Positions 55,876 to 64,000 of a DNA stretch of 64,000 bases are shown piece after piece; the stretch's first letter is position 1, and every line of letters starts with the position of its first letter. Both the position numbers and the translations under genes were made by a program. Source of the stretch: Gonapodya prolifera JEL478 (Eukaryota; Monoblepharomycota; Monoblepharidomycetes; Monoblepharidales; Gonapodyaceae); NCBI GenBank assembly GCA_001574975.1, contig KQ965774.1, positions 260,319 to 324,318 on the forward strand, in the 5' to 3' direction. The notes below the pieces were generated by a model. That model had not been told where the DNA came from, made no database searches, and worked only from the letters and a program-made list of their open reading frames with translations.

Positions 55876-57372
55876 TCACTCTTCAACCTCAAACACCACC
55901 TTCCTACCCTCGAAATCCTCCTCAGAGGCATCGCCGACCAGCTCTGGATCCACCAAGTCCCGCACTTCTATCGGCACCATAAGTCTGACACGGCACCCGC
56001 GATACCCCGCTGGGGAAGACCCACTTCCAGGCGCCGGCAGCTCGCTGAGGTTTCGAAAACCTTTGAAGAAATCGGTCCACCATTGCTTATCTCTCGGTAC
56101 CACATCGCCTTCATCGTTCAACTCTTCCTCCTCTTCGAGTTGGATGGCGACTTTGAGGCATGCAATCGAAGGCATTGCCGACTCGACGTGAGAAAGGAAT
56201 CAGCAAATGCAGAGCGTTGCGCAACGTAGACTGGTGAGGGGATTGGCAGCGGCGTCCTCCCATTCAGACAAAGAAGAGGCCATGATTCCCATTCCCATGA
56301 TGATTGCGAGGTTGGGGAGACGACCGACGAGGTCACCCAGTGCGACAAAGTTGTTGCGGTGGAGACGCTCTATTGTCGAGGGAAACAGAGACATGTCCTC
56401 GATAGCGCAATCCCCGACCTGGTGGCCGTGGATGTCTTTGAGGTGTGCGAGCTCGGGCAAAATGGGAAACCCAGTGACAGCAAAACTATGGTTGTTTAAT
56501 TCGAATTCCACGTTGTCGATCACGTCTGAGTCCTCGCTCATTTCGCCATCATCGATGGTATCGAATTTTACCACTCCCACAATAGTGAGGGTTTGGAGTG
56601 AGGAGAGATTCGTTAACACTGAGGAGTCTTCAAATAACTTTCGCATGTTAGATCGATCCGTGAGGACAAGATTGAGGTGCTCAACATATGGGAATGTGTG
56701 AGGTCCCGCAATGGTGAGTTTTCTTGGGCAGTTTCCGTAGATGTCTATGCTGGAAGGTCCAAGCGCTCGAACCATTTCCCAAACTTGATTTCAAAGCGTT
56801 TGTCCATATTCCGTCCCCTCAATTCGTCACAGAAAGCCGTTATGTTCTTTCTCCCACTCATGTGTTGCAAAAACCTCGTCAGTTCTTCGCACCATATTCC
56901 ACTATTGTTCATCATTTTGAGCCACGAAATCGACGCAGCAAGAGCGTCTGTGGTTACAAGGACGGTCGGAGTCAGATGAATCCATTGCCCAGAGGATGTT
57001 GAACAGACGTTGGTCAGTTGGACGAGGGGACGGCAGTGGCACAACGGAGAGTCCTTCATGCTGCGGCGAATAATTTCTACAGTTCCCTTGGTGGTCACAG
57101 ATCGATGAAGTCCCTTGGTCGGGGAATAACTCCAACCGCAGCGTGAAATCAACGGGAATGTTTCGGTGCAAGCTCGCGACCAGACGATACATTGTGCGAC
57201 AGGTCAGCGGTAATTTCAAATAGAATGTCTTGCTGTCAATCATGCCGAAAATGATCCTCCATAGCTCTGCTGGTAACTTGGAGATAAGCCATGTACATAC
57301 AAAATTGGGAGGGCACGAAGCAGAAATGAGGAAGCGAAGCAAAGGAAACGCTGCGGGTAGTAGATCTCCCAT
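55876..57372 (-). pseudogene. F-box / leucine-rich-like gene, frame not continuous
   Basis: An ATG at 57372 leads through MGDLLPAAFPLLRFLI into ISKLPAELWRIIFGMI and LPLTCRTMYRL, a typical F-box. Later minus-strand pieces look like the C-terminal body of such proteins: LTNVCSTSSGQWIHLTPTVL, FLQHMSGRKNITAFCDEL, IDIYGNCPRKLTIAG, YVEHLNLVLTDRSNM, LSSLQTLTIVG, and an acidic end (LEEEEELNDEGD) stopping at 55876. The pieces are in three frames, with shifts near 57090, 56765 and 56200. I found no good introns for the first two. It is probably a decayed member of the large fungal F-box families, or it carries consensus errors. Confidence 0.5.
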
Positions 57373-57501
57373 CAAGCCCAGCTTTCGATTTTCGGGTGGG
57401 TTCTGCGTGATGTTGTGGCGGGATGATCGTTGCCTCGTGACGTGTCCGCAGGGATTTTGTACGTGGAGCACTTCTTCTTTCCTTCCACATCTCTTGACCC
57501 A
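57373..57501. promoter_or_regulatory. Short divergent promoter region (F-box gene / TIM44)
   Basis: Only 129 nt separate the two start codons, which point away from each other, so both promoters must lie here or within the 5' parts of the genes. No specific site is recognised. Confidence 0.4.
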
Positions 57502-59382
57502 ATGGCTTCATTACAATTTCGACACCTGCCACTTGCGCCTCTCATACAGACTTTTGTTGCGGCTTCCTCATCGCACTTAGCGGCATCGTCTGTGGCTGCT
57601 GCCAGCGTATCTTTGGTGTCACGGGGAACTTCAGTTCGGAAGTTCCGGGGAACACCGCGGCCGCAAACGGCATCGGGCACCAGGAACCTATCAAATGGAA
57701 CGCGCAGGAACAACGGGGCGCTGGGACAAGACCGGGACTCGTCTCGATGGGCAGTGAACGAAGAGGAGGGAAGCACTTTCCGGACAACCCACTTACGTCT
57801 CCCGAGTGAGACGGGAAGAATATTATTGGGCAAAAGCCCTCTGCTGGGAGCAGGACCGGTTGTTTCTAGCGGGGTAATGCGATGGAACTCCACACTGAGT
57901 GGTGCCTACCTTTTCACAGTTGGATCTTCTGGAATCCACACATTAGTGCGCTCGCCAGCATCACAGTATCTCCTTTCAAAGTCTCTTTCCACCACCCCGT
58001 TCACTCCTTCCTCTCTCGCGACTCCTGTTGTTGCCCTCCCTACTTCCCTCGGGTCATCCCCTGTCGGTAGCGTCCGACACCAATCCCAAGTGTCTTTCGT
58101 TCAGAAATTCAGAGAATCGATCAGTCGACAAGTTCAGGAGAACAAAGAGTTTCAGGAAGGAGTGAAGCAGCTCAACGAGGGCACAAATCAACTGGCGGAG
58201 TCCGATGCTTTTCAACGCGCGAAACAGGCTGCGCAGGTGACGGGCCAGGCCGCCGGGAAGGTCGTAGAAGCCGTTGAAAAGGTGCTGGAAAGCGACGCAG
58301 CGAAGAAGGCGGCTGAAGTCACAGGCAAGGCGGCTGAAGTCGTCATAAAGGTGAGCGATAAGAATCAGTCGTGACTTCAACCTGCCGACTTCACCTTGCC
58401 TCACACACGCAGGTCGCGGAGCCCATTGTCGACAACCCCGCCACCCGCGCGGCCGCCTCGGCAGCTCAAGCGATCCACCAATCCGTCCAAGACCCTAACT
58501 CCACCTCCACCCTTCGCTACACCGAGCTCAAATCCGCCCAAGAGCGCGAAAGCGACTTCCTTGCGGGTCGAGTCGTACCCCTCGAGCAAATGCGACCCGC
58601 CGTGAAACCCAACGAAGAGGCCACGGGTGTCGTTGTGGACCAGAAGAGCCGGGCGCAACAGCAGTGGGAAGAGTGGAAGGAGTCCAACCCGTTGGCGAAG
58701 GCGTGGCTCGGTGTTACGCGTTCAGTGGAGGAGAGTGACCATCCGCTAGTCGAGAGGCTGAGGGACTTTGCCGGGTCGGTGGGACGTGTGTTTGGGGAGA
58801 GCGAGACCGCCCGGGTTGTCAAGAGGTTCAGACAGGTGGACCCAAACTTCCGCACAGATCGATGGCTCGTTCAAGCGCAGAAATGGATCATTCCGGAGAT
58901 CATGGAGGCGTATTTGAAGGGTAACGATGCCAAGCTGAAGGAGTGGTGCGGCGAAGTGGTGAGCTGAAGCATCTACGATTACCCCAATTCGATCTCTGAA
59001 CTCTCTTCGCCGATCTCTTTAGACATACAACGTTCTGACCGCCGGCCTGAAAGCGCAACGGGAACAAGGTCTCGTCTCCGACTGCCGCCTGCTCGACCTT
59101 CGCAACGTGGACCTCCTCTCTGCCAAACTCATCGACTCCACGGCAGCTTCGGCCGGGGAGCTCCCTGTTCTCGTCGTGTCGTTCCAAACTCAGGAGGTGC
59201 TTGTGTTCAGGAACCGGAAGGGCGAAATCAAGGTTGGAAGAGAGGACCACATCGAACATTGCATGTACGCGGCCGTGTTCACCAAGGATCAGGCGATTGA
59301 TCCCATGACACCGCTGAATGACCGGACTCTGGGTTGGAGGATGATTGACCTTGCGAAGCACTCGGCGCGGGCGGGAGTTTGA
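57502..59382 (+). CDS. TIM44: TIM44, mitochondrial import motor anchor
   Basis: Three exons (57502-58350, 58413-58958, 59023-59382) join in phase to give 584 aa. A long Arg/Ser/Ala-rich leader precedes FVQKFRESISRQVQENKEFQEGVKQ, typical of the Tim44 N-terminal domain. An Ala/Lys-rich helix with VTGQAAGKVVEAVEKV follows. The C-terminal Tim44/NTF2-like domain has NPLAKAW, VKRFRQVDPNF, WIIPEIMEAYLKGND, LKEWCGE, YNVLTA, LLDLRNVDLLSAK and LVVSFQTQEV. TIM44 docks mtHsp70 at the TIM23 channel in the matrix. The leader is longer than usual and a second in-frame ATG at 57882 could be used. The gene is intact. Confidence 0.88.
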
Positions 59383-59390
59383 AGTGGTGA

Positions 59391-59556
59391 CTGGACTGTG
59401 TCTGGAGGTAGAAAAAGGATTCATTGTAACGTATATTCCGCATTGTATAGAAGCGCAAGATTTCATATAATTGGCAACGTCAAGTGAGACTGACTCAACC
59501 GAGAGCATCATATTATTGACGACGTGAAGCTCGTGAATCTTGCTATCAAGGTTTTC
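59391..59556. repeat. Duplicated 3'-flank, unit 1
   Basis: Directly after the TIM44 stop lies a block (tggac, gtctcnaggt, gattcattgtaa, gcattgtatagaagcg, aatggcaac, gtgaatcttgc, atcaagg) that reappears at 60345-60575 with about 75-80% identity by eye. Confidence 0.65.
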
Positions 59557-59694
59557 TTTTACTAAAGTCACCAAACGATCGGTGAACGCTCTGTTTTGCC
59601 GAAACAAGGTGCAACCGTGTATAGCGAATTCGGTGATGTCCTTCGCTTCCCTGATCTTATAGTCAATTTCATTTTTCAAAACTTCCCCACATCA

Positions 59695-60204
59695 ATGAGT
59701 TCCTCCACCTTAGCGTCTGTTAGCACTTTTACCCTAACTACCGCTCCCAGCATGAGATCGCAGGTCCTTTTCTCCACAAATGTAAGCCGTCTGAACAAGT
59801 GGTTGAATCATCTTTACATCATCTCTCCCAAGGCTGCCCAAGTTCGTCTCTTTGCTTTGCCGGCCTCTCAGTCGAGTGGTTCTTCTTGGAGCTCGGGGAG
59901 CTCGGGGAGCTCGGGCCACAGTAGTATTTCCAAACATCTCGCTCTCCTAAAGATGCTCAGCGAGACCAGCACCGACTCCAGCTCCAGCGATTTTAGCACC
60001 ACTGACTCGGAGAAGAGTGGAACTAGTGTTTTAATGGGTTCGTGCAATTGTTTTTGGATTGTCGCACCATATCGAACATATAGCAAAGGGCGAGTGATTG
60101 AACAAGAAGTCCCCGCAGATGCCGAGCTTGAGGCAATGCGACGCGAATTGGATGTGCTCTGTATGCTCGCGCGTGAGGCGATCTTGTTGTTCAGATCAGG
60201 TTGA
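59695..60204 (+). CDS. Small Ser-rich protein of unknown function
   Basis: The ATG at 59695 opens a frame of 169 codons. Residues 1-60 are Ser/Thr-rich with a basic SRLNKWLNHLYIISPKAAQVR segment. A repeat of SSGSS units follows, then LLKMLSETSTDSSSSDFS and a helical end (ELEAMRRELDVLCMLAREAILL). A possible splice near 60190-60200 could extend it. The opposite strand is also open here. Its 3' flank is a duplicate of the flank after TIM44, which suggests the segment moved or copied together. No family is recognised. Confidence 0.4.
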   Translation: MSSSTLASVSTFTLTTAPSMRSQVLFSTNVSRLNKWLNHLYIISPKAAQVRLFALPASQSSGSSWSSGSSGSSGHSSISKHLALLKMLSETSTDSSSSDFSTTDSEKSGTSVLMGSCNCFWIVAPYRTYSKGRVIEQEVPADAELEAMRRELDVLCMLAREAILLFRSG

Positions 60205-60344
60205 TCGCTCTTGCCAAAAAGCCAAAAAGGTTTTGAATTTTCCAGGGAGTTTAAGGAAAAATGGTCGCAGAGTCGAAGATAGACTGAAGCGCTTGGGTGG
60301 CATGGAGGGCTTGGTAGGGACAGATCTACAAGAGTCGGTGTGAA

Positions 60345-60575
60345 GTGAGGATTGGACAATGTCTCCAGGTGGAAAATGGATTCATTGTAATGCACATTCT
60401 GCATTGTATAGAAGCGCTAATTTACACATAAATGGCAACATCATCTGAGACTGAACTTGTAATCTGAAAATTGTGAAGCAGTGGTGACATGTTACGCCAA
60501 ATTGCAGCAATTGGTGACGCAACGGATTCATTCAGCAACGTGGAGCTTGTGAATCTTGCCATCAAGGCTTGGTCA
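60345..60575. repeat. Duplicated 3'-flank, unit 2
   Basis: Second copy of the 59391-59556 block, with an extra internal segment before the gtgaatcttgccatcaagg end. Confidence 0.65.
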
Positions 60576-60754
60576 CAAGTTTCACATACCCCCAGCCAGG
60601 GGAGTACCCCCACCTCTTAATCTTCTACTTTTGAATAACAGGTTTGATACTTTAAATATTTTTGTATGGATTTTGGTGATTGAATTTTTAAATACCCTAC
60701 TTATATTTGTTAAACCAGTAACAAGCCCAACATGTTTTCATATTTCAGATTGGT

Positions 60755-61000
60755 CCGAACTTGCATCAGGAGAGAGGGTTGCATTTGGCACAAGTTCAGT
60801 CCAAACTTGTGTCAAATGAGTGGTTCTAAAAGGTGCTCATCTGACACAAGTTTGGACCAAACTTGGTCCAAACTTGTGTCAAGGTGACAATGCACTCCTG
60901 TAGGAAGTTTGGTCTGAACTTCCTACAGGAGTCCATGGTTGTTCCGGCACAAGTTTGGTCCAAGTGCCAAATGCAATCCTCTCTCCTGATACAAGTTCAG
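60755..61000. repeat. Foldback element with 35-bp arms and internal palindromes
   Basis: The outer arms are 60755-60789 and 60966-61000, reverse complements at about 33 of 35 positions. Inside are a perfect 18-bp-arm palindrome (60843-60880, 2-nt spacer) and a perfect 16-bp-arm hairpin (60894-60909 with 60917-60932, 7-nt spacer). Variants of the words caagtttggtcc and cttcctacaggagt recur in both orientations to 61025. This is typical of foldback or MITE-like DNA. Confidence 0.8.
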
Positions 61001-61150
61001 ACCAAACTTCCTACAGGAGTGCATGGTTGTATTGGCAAAAATTTGGTTGGAAATGAGCACCTATTGCACCATGATACCCACACAAGTTCACATTGATATT
61101 GCTGTGATGTTTAAAGTTTCACAAGTGCATTTTAATGGAACTGGTTTTAC

Positions 61151-62560
61151 ATGCAGATACAGCTTGGGGTGGTCAAAGTCTCTACCAAGGCAAAGGAACT
61201 GGAGAATTTTGCCAGAGGTGCAACTATTTTGAAGACTGGGGATGTGATTCAGTTCCTTGTTGCTGTGAAAGGTAACCAACCAGGGCAGTTCTCTTGGCCA
61301 AGTGCCCACTATTGGAGGGTTCTTTTGGCTTCCAGTATGTTTGGACCTTCAAAATTGCACAAGTCAGAACATCTGGCAAGTCCTGCTTATGACTTAATGT
61401 GGAATCCTATTAACTTATTATCTTCTAGAAAATCCAACCCCAGGGTGAAAAGGGGCCCTCCATGTACTTCACTACTCAGATTTCAATTGCTGTGTGGACT
61501 GAAATCCTCCTTCTCTGTACCAACACTGGTGACTCTGTTTTGGCACCAACCGCAGGGAGTAGATCCCTTGCAATTGCTTCTGCTTCTCTTGGGCATCAAT
61601 TCTATGGCATGTCTTTAAGTGATGATTTACATAGTAGAGTTGACAGTCTTATTGCAAAGCAAAAGGATGCCTTTTCAAAGAATGCTGCATTGGCATTCTC
61701 CCAGTTTGTATCTTTGGTTTTGGTTGATGTGGGCTCAGACTAAATGTCTTGAATCTTACAGGTTGTATTGGAGCAACTGGAAGTTGTACCAATATGTTGC
61801 TCATAAATTCTGTTCCTTTGTGCCAGAAAAGTTCCCTTCAGAGAGGAGAGGAGGTGAAGGTGACCAAGAAAAGGAGGAGGAAGATGACCAACAGGATCTC
61901 TTCAAGCTGCCACAGGTTCCTAAAGATGGTATGTGCCCTGTGATTCCCTTTAAGGTTTTCATGTTCTGATTTGACATGTAGTGAAACAATTTATATTTGA
62001 TGAGGCACTGGAGGTTGGTGGAGATGATGGAGGGGAGGAGGAGGACACCAGCAATGCAAGTGATGATGAACATGAAGGTGAAGAGGTTTGTCACACTGCC
62101 ATCCACTAATGTGGAATATATAGAGTAGTATGAGTGTTGGGTATTAGCTGCTGTGCCACTACTGTAGCCGCGGTTTCAGATGTGCACACCTGCAGGATGT
62201 GCCCTAAGTTTGGCATCACGTTCCTGCCAGTGAGTTCCATGCACATTATGACTTGCTATGTATATTTGATCACACATACATGTTCCTGGAGATTACAGGC
62301 TCGTGCAGCTCACCTAGGTTGTGTAGCAAGGTTGTTGGTAAGTCTAATTGATATTTCCTGGATGTTTACAATCAACTGAACTTTGTTCTCATTTAAGTGG
62401 CAACCCCCCAAGGCCCAAGGCCAAGGGACACAGTATTGCTGTCACAGGCAGTACTTCAGGTGTAATNACACGTTCTGGTGCTGGAGGAGGTACTGTCACT
62501 GGACAGAAGAGAACAGATGATGAGGGAGCAGGATTAAGACCTTGTTGCTCTAGAAAGTAG
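61151..62560 (+). pseudogene. DNA methyltransferase-like gene in an AT-rich element, damaged SAM motif
   Basis: Coding segments in an AT-rich codon style run in order. They include KVSTKAKELENFARGATIL, then GPSMYFTTQISIAVWTEILL, then CTNTGDSVLAPTAGSRS and LAIASASLGHQFYGMSLSD. This last part matches the X-I-II region of N6-adenine/N4-cytosine DNA methyltransferases (VLDPxxGSGS...ALxLGRxFxGxE), but the SAM loop has Ala for Asp and Arg for Gly. Exons with Glu/Asp-rich sequence follow (PSERRGGEGDQEKEEEDD; VGGDDGGEEEDTSNASDDE), and the last ends at 62560. The first joins do not all close in phase, and an ambiguous base lies at 62467. No DPPY-type catalytic motif was found. It looks like a dying element gene. 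Confidence 0.45.
62112..62329 (+). repeat. Inverted duplication, left arm
   Basis: This block is the reverse complement of 62849-63060 at about 85-90% by eye. It contains a CxxC-bearing frame (DVHTCRMCPKFGITF) in the plus direction. Confidence 0.75.
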
Positions 62561-62848
62561 ACTAGTAAGACTGTAAAACTCAATGAAGAAACCCAAGCCT
62601 TGTGTAATTTTTCTGCAAGTACAAGTTAATAATTTGAGTTCTTGGAAGTGGGGGTACCTCCCCATATGGTGAGGCTATCTCTCTGGGGTGGGGGTATGTT
62701 AGCCGTGGAACAGCAAAAACTCCAGCATGGTGAAGTTTGGCCAGTACATGCGCCATCTTGTCAGATTGTACCAGACAGTGGACAGGACACCTTTAGCAGA
62801 GTTTGAGTCCAAGCTTCCATCCAAGTGGACTTTGTCATTAGAGGCATT

Positions 62849-63060
62849 TTGCTACACAACCTAGGTGAGCTGCACGAGCCTGTAAACTGCAGGAATGTGT
62901 ATATATGATCAGATGTACATAGCAAGACATAATGTGCACAGAACTCACGGAATGTGATGCCAAACTTAGGGCACGTCCTGCAGGTGTGCACATCTAAACC
63001 CGCGGCCACAGTAGTGGCACAGCAGCTAATACACAACACTCATACTACACTATATACTCC
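62849..63060 (-). repeat. Inverted duplication, right arm
   Basis: Reverse complement of 62112-62329; the same frame reads DVHTCRTCPKFGITF on the minus strand. About 520 nt separate the arms. Confidence 0.75.
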
Positions 63061-63846
63061 ATGTTAGTGGATGTCAGTGTGACACATTTGATCTGTACTT
63101 GCAGTCTCTTGGACGCATCTTTGTGGAGCTCCTTGGATTCTACGACCAACCCTATTTCCATACTCTCAAATTGCAGTCATATGGCAGTGTGCAGTGGGGA
63201 CAAATGGGAATTATTTGAAAAATGTTTGCGCAATCTATTGTTGCTGATGCCATGAAGATTAGACCTTGATTCCAGGGCATTATTGTCCATTTTAAAACGC
63301 AATGTTCTGTGTGTCAACACTTGGTCATGGTGCGAGTGCCCAAATATTTTTTGGGACCTTATGTTGGACATGACAACGATAAACATGGACCTCCCTTTGG
63401 GCGATCAGGTTGATGAACGGTCAAAGCAGCAGCAGAAGAAAGGTCACTTCTCCTGACAAATTCCCTTCAAGTGTGATTTGGTGACGAGCACCACTCCTCT
63501 GCACTGTGTTCGTCTTGTCACAGGTATTTGCAGCCAAAATTTGTGACCAACTATGTGCGCCGCAACACCGCAAAGCGGCGAACCTGATCTTGGGCGTTAA
63601 AGTGGTGCGCATTCAAGCAAATCACTTGGAATTGCAACACCAATGCGATTCAAAATATCCTGTACATTTACGCTCACACAGTTGTCACAGGAAATCGCCC
63701 CCCCTGGTTACCACCCTCCACCAAAAGGTCTCAGGTCGTGGTAATGACTGTCAGATTTTTTTTTCCCACCCCAGTTATATCTCCCCCCCCCACAAATAAG
63801 AATTCTTGGAGGAATGTTAAAGTGAACAGAAATATTGTATTCGAAA
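63061..63846. other. Element-like remnant region
   Basis: A plus-strand segment at about 63108-63225 reads LGRIFVELLGFYDQPYFHT before a stop and looks like a broken exon. Nothing else is recognised. Composition matches the island to the left. Confidence 0.35.
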
Positions 63847-64000
63847 TCATTGTTGGGCCTTCATGCGACAGAAAGCATAGAGCTCTTCTCGGTATCTACG
63901 AACATCCACCTGAGTCATTTGCGGGAGTGCAACATGCTCACCATTTGCTATCCGATCAAAATGTCCACCGTCCATGTGATTCTTACACACAAAAGATGCA
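63847..64000 (-). CDS. C-terminal end of an unidentified gene, cut by the window edge
   Basis: Reading leftward from the window end, 51 codons are open to a TGA at 63847-63849. The sequence includes CKNHMDGGHFDRIANGEH and VDVRRYREELYAFC, so it may hold a Cys/His metal site. The start lies outside the window, so identity is unknown. It may belong to the element-like island. Confidence 0.45.
   Translation of the reverse strand, partial: ASFVCKNHMDGGHFDRIANGEHVALPQMTQVDVRRYREELYAFCRMKAQQ

Noticed and set aside
58900-59679. Minus-strand frame of about 260 codons over the end of TIM44
   Set aside because: It is antisense to the conserved TIM44 exon 3 and reads no known domain.
60755-61025. CRISPR-like array, because of repeated palindromic words
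   Set aside because: Spacing is irregular, repeats are inverted as well as direct, and the DNA is eukaryotic with introns nearby.
61151-62560. DIRS retrotransposon call
   Set aside because: A methyltransferase-like domain alone is not enough; no reverse transcriptase, RNase H or tyrosine recombinase was found.

Overview
The window reads as nuclear DNA of an intron-rich fungus. Gene after gene is broken by short GT-AG introns (mostly 55-100 nt, donors gtgagt/gtaagt/gtatgt). The recognisable proteins are fungal-type: NCS1 permease, Mnn1-type mannosyltransferase, allantoate-family MFS carrier, dienelactone hydrolase, fungal thioesterase, TIM44, Grx5 and OMA1. An early-diverging lineage such as a chytrid is possible, but nothing here fixes the phylum. 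There are no operons, tRNAs, rRNAs or CRISPR arrays.

Layout. 1-640: AT-rich edge without a gene. 830-6050: hemerythrin-like protein, two tandem helix-hairpin-helix (HhH) paralogues and a Ser/Pro-rich protein. 6.6-14.3 kb: mainly decayed or frame-broken genes (7TM receptor, pyrimidine 5'-nucleotidase, MFS carrier, dienelactone hydrolase). 14.5-28.9 kb: mostly intact genes (F-box/zinc protein, coiled-coil protein, 14-exon NCS1 permease, class III aminotransferase, thioesterase, zinc-ribbon J protein). 30-43.5 kb: P450, SDR, OMA1 and alcohol-dehydrogenase-like remnants around an intact GT71 mannosyltransferase and a Grx5 glutaredoxin. 43.5-55.9 kb: gene-poor, with three copies of an unnamed spliced repeat family and a large signal-peptide/membrane/coiled-coil protein. 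55.9-60.2 kb: F-box gene, TIM44 and a Ser-rich protein. 60.6-64 kb: an AT-richer island with perfect palindromes, a foldback, a gene resembling a DNA methyltransferase with a damaged SAM motif, and a 0.2 kb inverted duplication. It looks like a mobile element.

The most striking general property is the interleaving of clean multi-exon genes with genes of familiar function that carry nonsense codons or single-base frame breaks. Some breaks sit on homopolymers and could be consensus errors; others are substitutions and look like real decay. Mitochondrial functions recur (TIM44, Grx5, OMA1 remnant), but the genes show no obvious shared pathway. All splice models below come from reading splice signals and reading-frame phase by eye.
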